Notes: generated from the sequence alone by a model not told the origin. Shown: positions 1-5,754, numbered from the stretch's first letter. The stretch is DNA of 6,081 nucleotides from an uncultured Nitrospina sp. (GCA_950072225.1 CATMOP010000133.1:1-6081); one strand, 5' to 3'. A program made the numbers and translations.

Positions 1-57
1 CTAGCCGCAGGGGCACCTGGAAAGAACTCCTTGGGCCGAGATAACTCTTTGCTAGCC

Positions 58-98
58 AAAAAAGCGATTGCTCATTGGCCCCACGCCTAGTGGGAGCC
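58..98 (-). terminator. possible weak terminator after the SmbP-like gene
   Basis: Reading the minus strand, an 8-bp stem with one bulged base (77-84 with 90-98) spans the stop codon of the SmbP-like gene. It is followed by a very short AGC/GCT hairpin (63-72) leading directly into six T residues (63-58). Neither is a strong terminator alone, because the larger stem has no adjacent U-tract and the hairpin with the U-tract has only 3-4 bp. Together they could end the transcript. Confidence 0.3.
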
Positions 99-488
99 TT
101 CGTCACGCCGTTGGGAAAAACCGTCATCCCGGTAACCACCACCAGGGGCACCACCCCCAGAGCCTTCTTCCATCATAGGCATACTGGCACGTCGGCCGAG
201 TGACTCCGAACCATGTTTCAGCGCTTCATTATAATGTTTCAACGCTTCCCTGGCGTGTCGCAAAGCCATGGGGCCATGAGTTCTCAACTGTTCACTGGCA
301 TCCGGCAATTGCAGGCTGAACTCCAAATGTTTGACCATTTCCTCCAAGTGAAGGTATCCCTCTTCACCGTGGCCCAGTCCTACACTGGCATGACCACCAG
401 ATTGCGCCCAGACAGGGTTTCCAGCCAGAAAAATTGCCGCGAAGAAACATATGCCCGCTATAATTTTTAAGTGAAACCTTTCCATCAT
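87..488 (-). CDS. exported His-rich small metal-binding protein (SmbP-like)
   Basis: A 133-residue protein. Residues 1-28 form a clear Sec signal peptide: a short charged N-region, a hydrophobic core IIAGICFFAAIFLAG, and a VWA|Q cleavage site. The mature part is predicted periplasmic. It is a helical, His-rich segment (33-94) with phrases such as HAREALKHYNEALKHG, then a Gly-rich, Arg/Asp-containing tail (about 108-133). The wording resembles SmbP, the small periplasmic metal-binding protein first described in Nitrosomonas europaea, so a role in binding Cu or other divalent metals is inferred. There is no cysteine in the mature region. Histidines 33, 40, 47, 54 and 71, 78, 85, 92 are spaced by exactly seven. 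The start is supported by a GGGAGGT Shine-Dalgarno 6 nt before the first of two consecutive ATG codons; either could be used. The fliE terminator lies upstream, so this is a separate transcription unit. The family assignment is moderately sure, the metal unknown. Confidence 0.8.
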   Translation of the reverse strand: MMERFHLKIIAGICFFAAIFLAGNPVWAQSGGHASVGLGHGEEGYLHLEEMVKHLEFSLQLPDASEQLRTHGPMALRHAREALKHYNEALKHGSESLGRRASMPMMEEGSGGGAPGGGYRDDGFSQRRDEGSH

Positions 489-565
489 TTTTAACCTCCC
501 GAATACTTTAAATCGTTCCCTTGCTCATAGAAACGTTTTGGCTTTATGCACAAAAAGCTCTTAAT

Positions 566-594
566 AATATCTGCCAATAAAACGGGCTTGTCAA
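566..594 (-). promoter_or_regulatory. candidate sigma-70 promoter for the SmbP-like gene
   Basis: On the minus strand a perfect TTGACA (594-589) is followed after 17 nt by GATATT (571-566), a 4/6 match to TATAAT. The alternative TATTAT lies 2 nt further on. The predicted start near 558 gives a leader of about 70 nt before the SmbP-like ATG. The -35 is excellent and the -10 only moderate. Confidence 0.45.
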
Positions 595-689
595 CATATC
601 AATACAGGAGGGCAAAAGACTCTTTCAACCGAGATGACTTCTTGCTAACAAGATGAAACTATTGCTAGTTGCCAGCGGCGGCTCTCCGC

Positions 690-725
690 AAAAAAAAGCC
701 TCTGGAAACAACTTCCAGAGGCTTT
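690..725 (-). terminator. strong Rho-independent terminator of fliE
   Basis: A perfect 13-bp inverted repeat (695-707 with 713-725; GCCTCTGGAA core, 5-nt loop) reads on the minus strand as a stem followed by eight T residues, three of them within the stem end. It sits 43 bp beyond the fliE stop and separates the flagellar genes from the SmbP-like gene. On the plus strand only three T residues follow the stem, so it acts mainly on minus-strand transcripts. Confidence 0.92.
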
Positions 726-768
726 AAAATGAACTGACTTATGATTTAACCTGAAATGGACCGACTTA

Positions 769-1086
769 TTAAACCTGGGTCCGCATCACTTCCTGATAAG
801 CTTCAACAATTTTATTCCTTACCTGCATGGTCAAGCGGAATGCAAGATCGGCTTTGCCCACGGCAATCATAGTTTCGTGAATATTGCGGGTATCGCCAGC
901 AACAAAATCCTGAATGGCAACATCCGCGTCTTTCTGCAAGGTATTAACCTCTTTCAGAGATTGCGCTAGAGTATCGGCAAAAGATGGCCCTTTTGTATCT
1001 GCACCAACTTTAGGTGCACCCAATCCCTGGGAAGGCCCCGCTCCTTGTAACGCTTTTAAATTGCTGGATACGGTAATATCTTTCAT
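769..1086 (-). CDS. fliE: flagellar hook-basal body complex protein FliE
   Basis: A 105-residue protein, the usual length for FliE. FliE joins the MS ring to the proximal rod of the flagellar basal body and is an early substrate of the flagellar type III exporter. The C-terminal third is the diagnostic part: MIAVGKADLAFRLTMQVRNKIVEAYQEV followed by MRTQV closely matches the conserved FliE end (KADLxFxLxxQVRNKxxEAYQEIMRMQV). The N-terminal half is Gly/Ser-rich and variable, as expected. In most bacteria the order is flgB-flgC-fliE in one operon; here flgB is next door with 89 bp between and no flgC. I see no clear Shine-Dalgarno before this ATG, but it is the natural start for the family length. 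A TATAAT lies about 38 bp upstream, so fliE may have its own promoter. It ends in a strong terminator. Confidence 0.95.
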   Translation of the reverse strand: MKDITVSSNLKALQGAGPSQGLGAPKVGADTKGPSFADTLAQSLKEVNTLQKDADVAIQDFVAGDTRNIHETMIAVGKADLAFRLTMQVRNKIVEAYQEVMRTQV

Positions 1087-1124
1087 AATTTATGCATCAA
1101 AAATTTAATATCTCTAACCAACCT

Positions 1125-1130
1125 ATTATA
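1125..1130 (-). promoter_or_regulatory. perfect TATAAT box upstream of fliE (possible promoter)
   Basis: Minus-strand TATAAT lies between flgB and fliE in an AT-rich gap. The hexamer 17 nt upstream is GGTTTT, a poor -35. It could be an internal promoter giving fliE expression independent of the flgB sigma-54 promoter, or chance in AT-rich sequence. Confidence 0.3.
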
Positions 1131-1144
1131 ACCCTTTAAAATTT

Positions 1145-1169
1145 AAAAAAACCAGGTTTTCCTTAAACC
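1145..1169 (-). terminator. possible weak terminator or attenuator after flgB
   Basis: Just after the flgB stop, the minus strand has a 5-bp GGTTT/AAACC stem with a 5-nt loop, then TGG and seven T residues (1151-1145). The stem is short and AT-rich, so any termination would be partial. It could reduce read-through from flgB to fliE. Confidence 0.3.
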
Positions 1170-1175
1170 AGAGCC

Positions 1176-1604
1176 TTATTGTTGCGGCAATTCGGTAACG
1201 GCTGAACGGACTGTTGCCCCTCTTTTCATCATCAATTGGACCGTTGCGTTGTACAAAATCTGATTTTCGGCCATTTTTGCCATTTCATGATCGATATCGA
1301 CATTATTCCCGTTGGATTTTGCGGCAGCATCCTCTTCAAAAGGGTCCGCGGCCAAATCCATAATATCAGAAGTAGAAGGCCCAATATGTTTTTCGTTGGT
1401 CGTTCTAAGGTTCAAACTGCCTTTAGAACCTATGGCTGCGCGCAATTGTGCCTGGAAATCAATGTCACTAGCCTTGAATCCGGGAGTATCGGCGTTACTG
1501 ATATTCGAGGAAATCAAGGTCTGACGGGTGGACATAAAATTCAGGCTCTTTTTCATGAGAGTTGGGACGGAATCCGAAAATAAAAGTTTATCAATCAGTG
1601 GCAT
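1176..1604 (-). CDS. flgB: flagellar basal-body rod protein FlgB
   Basis: A 142-residue protein of normal FlgB length. FlgB is a proximal rod subunit of the flagellar basal body, exported by the flagellar type III system. The N-terminal rod signature is present at about residues 24-50 (NISNADTPGFKASDIDF, the family's N-A-D-T-P-G-[YF]-K motif). The C-terminal rod helix is also present (VDIDHEMAKMAENQILYNATVQLM, then KRGATVRSAV). The start chosen is the ATG at 1604, because a consensus AAGGAG Shine-Dalgarno lies 6 nt upstream and MPLIDKLLF aligns with typical FlgB starts. An in-frame ATG at 1673 would add 23 residues that look like translated promoter DNA and would overlap the sigma-54 promoter. 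The downstream neighbour is fliE, not flgC. Transcription is probably sigma-54 dependent. Confidence 0.95.
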   Translation of the reverse strand: MPLIDKLLFSDSVPTLMKKSLNFMSTRQTLISSNISNADTPGFKASDIDFQAQLRAAIGSKGSLNLRTTNEKHIGPSTSDIMDLAADPFEEDAAAKSNGNNVDIDHEMAKMAENQILYNATVQLMMKRGATVRSAVTELPQQ

Positions 1605-1627
1605 ATCTATCTCCTTGCCCTTTATAG

Positions 1628-1643
1628 AGCAAAACCTATGCCA
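1628..1643 (-). promoter_or_regulatory. sigma-54 (RpoN) promoter of flgB
   Basis: Minus strand TGGCATAGGTTTTGCT matches the sigma-54 consensus TGGCACG-N4-TTGCW at all but two positions. It has the invariant GG and GC dinucleotides exactly 10 nt apart. The start site would be near 1617, leaving a leader of about 13 nt with the AAGGAG Shine-Dalgarno almost at the 5' end. Sigma-54 control of rod and hook genes is well known in several lineages. The divergent neighbourhood encodes a sigma-54 activator. Confidence 0.8.
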
Positions 1644-1791
1644 CCAGCCCGGGAACGGGACATTTTTCTGCAACCCAAATAACTTGTTATGTTTAAAGCC
1701 TCTGAGAAGCTATCCATCAACCCCCTGCCCTAGGGCCGTTCCGGAAAGCGACCGAAATCTGGCCATTTCTGCCGGAATTTTGACATTCTTT

Positions 1792-1807
1792 CCCCACTCG
1801 GGTGGGG
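1792..1807. repeat. GC-rich 6-bp hairpin without U-tract
   Basis: CCCCAC and GTGGGG form a perfect stem around TCGG. No T-run follows on either strand, so it is not a standard intrinsic terminator. It lies about 150 bp upstream of the flgB promoter. Confidence 0.5.
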
Positions 1808-1815
1808 CCAATGTG

Positions 1816-1874
1816 CACCCTGAGCTACATCGAAGAGGAGGGTTTGCTTTGTCATACTGAGTAAATCGAAAAGG
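1816..1874. repeat. two degenerate CTGAG...ATCGAA direct repeats
   Basis: Two copies of about 22 bp (1816-1838 and 1853-1874) share the frame CA..CTGAG..A.ATCGAA.AGG, 15 bp apart. They resemble worn copies of the dispersed intergenic TCATcCTGAGcgaagTCGAAGGA type of repeat seen in many environmental genomes. That family likeness is from memory, not a search. Confidence 0.45.
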
Positions 1875-1970
1875 TGAAAACTAAGGTTAAATATCACGGC
1901 CACCGGTGGTTCTCCGAGCCACGGGAGTTGTAAAACTTCGTACACTTTCCCAGTCCCCCCATTCGTGGGA

Positions 1971-1999
1971 TTGTCAAAATACTTTACTTGTCTTAAAGT
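1971..1999 (+). promoter_or_regulatory. candidate sigma-70 promoter with inverted repeat, cNMP-binding gene
   Basis: TTGTCA (1971-1976, 5/6 match) and TAAAGT (1994-1999, 4/6) are 17 nt apart, with a predicted start near 2006 and a leader of about 70 nt. The inverted repeat ACTTTA...TAAAGT (1981-1986, 1994-1999; 7-nt centre) covers the spacer and -10. That is a position where a repressor could bind. Confidence 0.4.
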
Positions 2000-2076
2000 G
2001 CTCTACTTTCGCTATTTGCTTCCTGCGCAATAGCCAACAATCCACTACCGTTCAATAGTACTCACGCTGAGGAACC

Positions 2077-2417
2077 ATGAGAGAAAAAAAGTTTATGCCA
2101 AGGGGGAATGGATCATCCGTGAAGGCTCTGTCCAGAGGGACGCTTACATCATCGAAAAAGGGACAGTGGAAGTTTTCCGGCAAGATGAGAACGGAAACAA
2201 AAAGGTCATAGCGGTCCTTGGCAAGCAAGAAGTTTTCGGCGAAATGACCCTTCTGGAAGGCGGCACCCGTTGCGCCAACATTATCCCCCTGGAGGATTGC
2301 GAACTCAGCGTTTTATCGTTTCAAAGTTTCAAAGATATTCCGGACACCAACCCCGGGGTAATAGCTCTTAGAAAGATTATGGAGCAAAGAAAAAAGAGTG
2401 ACGCCCTCCTGGCATAA
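2077..2417 (+). CDS. small cyclic-nucleotide-binding domain protein, apparent -1 frameshift near start
   Basis: The body of this gene encodes a stand-alone Crp-type cNMP-binding beta-roll with no DNA-binding domain. It has KGEWIIREGS, then DAYIIEKGTVEVF, then the phosphate-binding cassette VFGEMTLLEGGTRCANI with the family's Gly-Glu and Arg (G55, E56, R65 in the joined protein). The body frame has no ATG, GTG or TTG upstream of the GTG at 2166, which falls inside the domain. In another frame ATG 2077 follows TGAGGA at a short 3-4 nt spacing and reads MREKK. Its frame closes at TAG 2209 after 44 codons without domain features. The two frames join at A AAA AAG (2085-2091): a -1 shift there gives an uninterrupted 113-residue protein beginning MREKKVYAKGEW. 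This could be programmed slippage, a recent one-base deletion in an A run, or a sequencing error. The ligand is unknown. The sigma-54 activator follows 148 bp downstream. Confidence 0.75.
2085..2091 (+). other. A AAA AAG slippery heptamer (-1 frameshift site candidate)
   Basis: In the frame of ATG 2077 the codons read GAA AAA AAG, placing A AAA AAG in exactly the phase needed for -1 tandem slippage. It is the same heptamer used by Escherichia coli dnaX. An SD-like GAGGA lies 11 nt upstream, similar to the dnaX stimulator spacing, but it is also the gene's own initiation SD. I see no strong hairpin at the expected 5-8 nt downstream; a weak one lies at 2118-2142. Confidence 0.55.
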
Positions 2418-2492
2418 ACTCCTCGTAATGACGGCAAACCCCCTGTAGGTAAATCACCCCACCGCTCTTTAGGCCCCGGAGGGGTATATCTG

Positions 2493-2521
2493 TGGATAAA
2501 ATCCTGTATTTATTCTATACT
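2493..2521 (+). promoter_or_regulatory. candidate sigma-70 promoter for the GAF/AAA+ activator
   Basis: TGGATA (2493-2498, 4/6) and TATACT (2516-2521, 5/6) are separated by 17 nt. Predicted transcription starts near 2528, giving a leader of about 38 nt. It would let the activator be expressed independently of the cNMP gene. Confidence 0.35.
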
Positions 2522-2565
2522 TATTCTTCCACTATGTAGTTTTATTACTCAATCCTCTAAATATC

Positions 2566-5397
2566 ATGGCCCCGAATCCCTCTGATCATTTGATTTCCCG
2601 GTTCGGCAAAGAAAGCCTGCCGGAGATTCTTCATCATATTGCCACCCGATTGAAGAAACTCTATGACTGCCAAATGGTGCGTATTAATCTTGAGGACCTT
2701 TATGAGGGCATGCTGGTTTGCCAATATGTGACCGGTCAGAACCAACCCAATGAACAACCCATCACCAAATTCGTCTCGCCCGAAGCTTCGATCATATCGC
2801 AGGCTTTTCTCAACAATGAAGTGGTGTTTTCCTGGAACTGGCCCGATGGTTTCGCAAAAATCCAGAATCCGTTTGAGAAATTAGCCGGAATCAAGGCTAT
2901 CGCCGTTTTCCCCATTACCCATCAGTTCCAGCCTATTGGCACCATCAGTCTGGATTGGGGCAAGGAGGGGGAGTTCCTTAATGAAGAGCAGAAAAACGAG
3001 ATTGTCAATTTTCTCGCCGGTGTCAGCAGCACCCTGGACCGCGCCAAACGTTTCCGCCAAAAATTATCCTTTTCCCGTCACCTCGACTTGGCACGGAAAA
3101 AAGAAGCCGCCTGGATGATGATGCGTTCTGCCGTACAACTCATCGATAGACTGGCTCTTGCTTCGGTATGGGTGCCCTCTTTCATTAAAAATCCTGAATC
3201 CAAATCACCGGAACTGAGCAACCGGGTAGAAATTCTAGCGGCTTTTTCAAAAAACAAAGAAGATGCGCTGATTTATACCAACCGGGATCATATCAATATC
3301 CACAAGGAACACCTGATCAGCCGCATTGTCCTTTATGACAAAGAGAAAGGGCTCATTGCCAAAGACCCTGACCTAAAAGCGGTGTATATCGAAGATGTCA
3401 TGGAAGAAAGTTTCAGCCGAAAACCGGTGGCGCGCAAAATTGATCTCGTCTCCCTTTATCAAGTGCCAAAAATCAAGCAGAAAACCGGGCAGTTGATTTG
3501 CGTGGTGAATTATTACACCAACTCCTTGCACAAGTTCACCTCTTTTGAAAAGAAGCTTCTGGAAAATCACGCGGCCATGGTGGAAAAATTAATTTTAGAG
3601 GAAAATCCGGAACACATAGAAATTGAGGTGCTCAGTGAAATCGAGGAACTGCTTTCTGATGCCGGTGACGACCTGCAATCCTTTCTCGAAAAGATCCTGG
3701 CAAAAACCTCTGAGTTGATCGGTGCCGATTCGGGAACCATTTCCATCTATAAAATGTTGCAGGGAAAACCCTGGCTCATCATTGAAGATGCAGAGGGCAT
3801 TCTGGTTGGGGCTAAATCCCGCGGCTGGATGAAAAGGAAAATTCCTCTTCTTCCTGTTGGCGGGCAAGAACTTCGGGCCGAGCAAAAATCACTGAACGGT
3901 TTTGTCGCACATACTGCCAGACCCGTTTTAATTTCCGACGTGGAAGATGAAAATCGGACTCGAGGATTTTACAAAAACCTTTCAAGTCAAATTCGGTCCG
4001 AGTTGGCCGTTCCCATCATTCACGGTAGCCGTGTTCTTGGTGTGATCAACCAGGACAGTTTTCGAAAACATTTCTTTACCCAGGAACATCAAAGAATCCT
4101 GCAAATTATTGCCAGTCTTATCAGCCAGAAAGTAAATAATCTCCAGGAAATTGAAACCCTTAAACAGGAGCTCCTTCAACTCCGAAAGGATATTGAGTAC
4201 CGGGACCCCAAAGTTTCGTCTTATCACTTCGGCAACGTTATCGGAAAAAGCAAAGATGTCAGCTCGCTGGTAAACCAGATCCAGACTGTTGTGGAATCTA
4301 TTTGCAACCGCATGCTTAATTGGCGGGGCAGTCAACAACACGAGGATATAACCGGATTGCCCAGCCTTCTTATTCAAGGGCAAACCGGCTCTGGCAAGGA
4401 ATTCTTTTTCAACAATATCTACTCCCATCTCAATGACCTATTCCAAAAAGAGAAAGGAGCCCACTTCAAATTATCTTTAAAAAAGACCAATATAGCCGCC
4501 TACAGCGGTGAACTGACTTATAGTGAATTATTCGGCCACAAAAAAGGAGCTTTCACAGGAGCGGAGTTCCACCGCCAAGGCATTTTGGAAGAAGCCAATG
4601 GTGGAGTGGTTTTTCTCGATGAGATTGGTGACGCAGATCCAAAAACTCAGGTACAGTTATTACGCTTTCTCGATACCGGGGTGTTCATGCGATTGGGTGA
4701 AAATCATCCCCGTTATTCCAAAATATTCCTGGTCGCCGCAACCAATAAAGATTTAATAAGGGAAATTCAGGAAGGACGGTTCCGGGAAGATCTGTACCAT
4801 CGTCTCAATGCCTTGAGCTTTCATATTCCGCGTCTGAATGAAAGGGAGGAGGACATCGAGGACCTCGCTACGCATTTTCTCGGCATCCTGTTTAATTCCT
4901 ATAAAAAAGAGGGGGACGACTCTACCCTGCCCCAATTGGAACCGGCGGCGGTTGAATATCTTAAACAACATCAATATCGGGGGAACGTCCGGGAATTGAA
5001 AAACATCTTGCTGAGAGCCATGTTATTCCGCAAAGGGGCTTTGATCACCAAAGGCGAAATCATATCAGCATGTAGTTCAGAGCTATCCTTTTCAGAAGAA
5101 TCATCAGGGCACACCACAGGCAGGAACTTTATCGAAGGCTTGCTGGACCAGTTTGAGGCAGGAGAAGCCAACTTCTGGACGGATATCCATCAACCTTTTA
5201 AAGCAAACCATTTGACCCGGGACACTGTCAGGTCGTTGATAATGGCGGCGAAAAACCGTTATCAAACAAATCTGCCGGGACTCGCGGTAAAACTACGCGC
5301 CTGTAAAACCCGTTCGCATTTGGAATCAGACGAAAGGAAGAAATTCATCAGTTTTAAAAACTTCCTTTATAAAACGGTAAAGATATCATCCAACTAA
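2566..5397 (+). CDS. sigma-54-dependent activator with three GAF-like domains
   Basis: A 943-residue enhancer-binding protein that should use ATP to remodel sigma-54 RNA polymerase. N-terminal sensing part: GAF-like regions at about 7-168, 175-345 and 366-524 (the third is clearest), then a helical linker (526-546). AAA+ domain at about 550-830: Walker A GQTGSGKE (605-612), ELFGHKKGAFTGA with the sigma-54-contacting GAFTGA loop (661-666), Walker B VVFLDE (D685, E686), RFREDLYHRL with candidate arginine fingers R740/R746, and sensor II GNVREL (806-811). All catalytic motifs are intact. Oddities are a longer stretch before Walker A than in NtrC-type proteins, NIAAYSGEL instead of the usual NCAALPE-like wording, no receiver domain, and a C-terminus (about 855-943) that lacks a textbook Fis helix-turn-helix. 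It has instead a W/LTRDTV...NLPGLAVKLRA segment. ATG 2566 is the only normal start after the upstream in-frame stop (2497), but no Shine-Dalgarno is visible. The inducing ligand and targets are unknown; the divergent flgB promoter is one candidate. Confidence 0.93.
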   Translation: MAPNPSDHLISRFGKESLPEILHHIATRLKKLYDCQMVRINLEDLYEGMLVCQYVTGQNQPNEQPITKFVSPEASIISQAFLNNEVVFSWNWPDGFAKIQNPFEKLAGIKAIAVFPITHQFQPIGTISLDWGKEGEFLNEEQKNEIVNFLAGVSSTLDRAKRFRQKLSFSRHLDLARKKEAAWMMMRSAVQLIDRLALASVWVPSFIKNPESKSPELSNRVEILAAFSKNKEDALIYTNRDHINIHKEHLISRIVLYDKEKGLIAKDPDLKAVYIEDVMEESFSRKPVARKIDLVSLYQVPKIKQKTGQLICVVNYYTNSLHKFTSFEKKLLENHAAMVEKLILEENPEHIEIEVLSEIEELLSDAGDDLQSFLEKILAKTSELIGADSGTISIYKMLQGKPWLIIEDAEGILVGAKSRGWMKRKIPLLPVGGQELRAEQKSLNGFVAHTARPVLISDVEDENRTRGFYKNLSSQIRSELAVPIIHGSRVLGVINQDSFRKHFFTQEHQRILQIIASLISQKVNNLQEIETLKQELLQLRKDIEYRDPKVSSYHFGNVIGKSKDVSSLVNQIQTVVESICNRMLNWRGSQQHEDITGLPSLLIQGQTGSGKEFFFNNIYSHLNDLFQKEKGAHFKLSLKKTNIAAYSGELTYSELFGHKKGAFTGAEFHRQGILEEANGGVVFLDEIGDADPKTQVQLLRFLDTGVFMRLGENHPRYSKIFLVAATNKDLIREIQEGRFREDLYHRLNALSFHIPRLNEREEDIEDLATHFLGILFNSYKKEGDDSTLPQLEPAAVEYLKQHQYRGNVRELKNILLRAMLFRKGALITKGEIISACSSELSFSEESSGHTTGRNFIEGLLDQFEAGEANFWTDIHQPFKANHLTRDTVRSLIMAAKNRYQTNLPGLAVKLRACKTRSHLESDERKKFISFKNFLYKTVKISSN

Positions 5398-5399
5398 AA

Positions 5400-5666
5400 T
5401 CAGGCATAAACTTTGTAGGCTTCAAGAATCGCAGACCGAAGATTTGACTGTAAATCCGCCGACTTTATTTCCACCATGTCATAAAATTTCCCGTCCTTGC
5501 CTTTTTTGGAAGGAAAGCCAACAAATAATCCACCATTTTTAGCCGCCAGAATCCGGAAACCTTTTATCAAAATCGAATTCTCAAAGGTGACATCCGCAAA
5601 AGCTCGCAGGGAAGAGTCCGGTTCACCGGAATCAAAAGGGTAAATTTTTACCTCAGAAATGGTCAT
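5400..5666 (-). CDS. spoVG: SpoVG-family nucleic-acid-binding regulatory protein
   Basis: An 88-residue protein matching SpoVG in length and pattern: the N-terminal strand MTISEVKIYPFD, the central RAFADVTFENSILIKGFRIL, the signature GLFVGFPSKKGKDGKFYDMVEIKSADLQ, and a C-terminal helix SNLRSAILEAYKVY. Family members first known from Bacillus and Staphylococcus bind DNA and RNA and alter expression of many genes. SpoVG is also widespread in non-sporulating Gram-negative lineages, so sporulation is not implied. The start is ATG 5666, with AAGGCGG (one mismatch to AAGGAGG) 10 nt upstream. It is convergent with the activator gene, the two stop codons being 2 bp apart, and I see no terminator between them. 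The two transcripts must therefore overlap at their 3' ends. Targets cannot be told from sequence. Confidence 0.9.
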   Translation of the reverse strand: MTISEVKIYPFDSGEPDSSLRAFADVTFENSILIKGFRILAAKNGGLFVGFPSKKGKDGKFYDMVEIKSADLQSNLRSAILEAYKVYA

Positions 5667-5726
5667 AAAGAAAAAACCGCCTTTTTATAGGGGGAATTAG
5701 AACTTCTTTCCCTTTTTCAGGATGGA

Positions 5727-5754
5727 TTGACGTCTACACATAATCTGCTAAACT
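5727..5754 (+). promoter_or_regulatory. candidate sigma-70 promoter for ahcY
   Basis: TTGACG (5727-5732, 5/6) and TAAACT (5749-5754, 4/6) are 16 nt apart, with a TG extended -10 dinucleotide at 5746-5747. The start would be near 5761, giving an ahcY leader of about 154 nt, long enough to hold regulation. Confidence 0.45.

Larger units (their letters stand above)
1605..2076. other. 472-bp non-coding divergent intergenic region
   Basis: This gap separates flgB (minus) from the cNMP-binding gene (plus). I find no convincing gene. It holds the flgB sigma-54 promoter (1628-1643) and a putative sigma-70 promoter for the cNMP gene (1971-1999). It also has a GC hairpin CCCCAC/GTGGGG with a 4-nt loop (1792-1807), the palindrome CCACCGGTGG (1900-1909), a UUCG-capped CCCA/TGGG hairpin (1958-1969) and two degenerate CTGAG...ATCGAA repeats (1816-1838, 1853-1874). 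Short ORFs here have no recognisable protein features. Confidence 0.7.

Noticed and set aside
185..200. TGGCACG sigma-54 -24 element on the plus strand
   Set aside because: No TTGC lies at the required -12 spacing, and it is inside the SmbP-like coding sequence on the other strand.
1605..1673. Longer flgB start at ATG 1673
   Set aside because: The added 23 residues do not resemble FlgB, cover the sigma-54 promoter and lack an SD, while ATG 1604 has AAGGAG at 6 nt.
1730..1945. 71-codon minus-strand ORF in the divergent region
   Set aside because: It runs through hairpins and repeat copies, has no SD or recognisable motif, and reads like translated intergenic DNA.
2166..2417. GTG 2166 as the start of the cNMP-binding gene
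   Set aside because: It lies inside the beta-roll: conserved KGEWIIREGS and YIIEKG residues are encoded just upstream in the same frame, so this start would give a truncated domain.
2418..2565. Terminator after the cNMP gene (CCCC-GGA-GGGG near 2474-2486)
   Set aside because: The stem has only four pairs with a 3-nt loop and no T-run follows, so read-through into the activator cannot be excluded.
3982..4428. 148-codon minus-strand ORF inside the activator gene
   Set aside because: It is antisense to the conserved GAF and Walker A coding sequence and has no family likeness, so it is a shadow frame.
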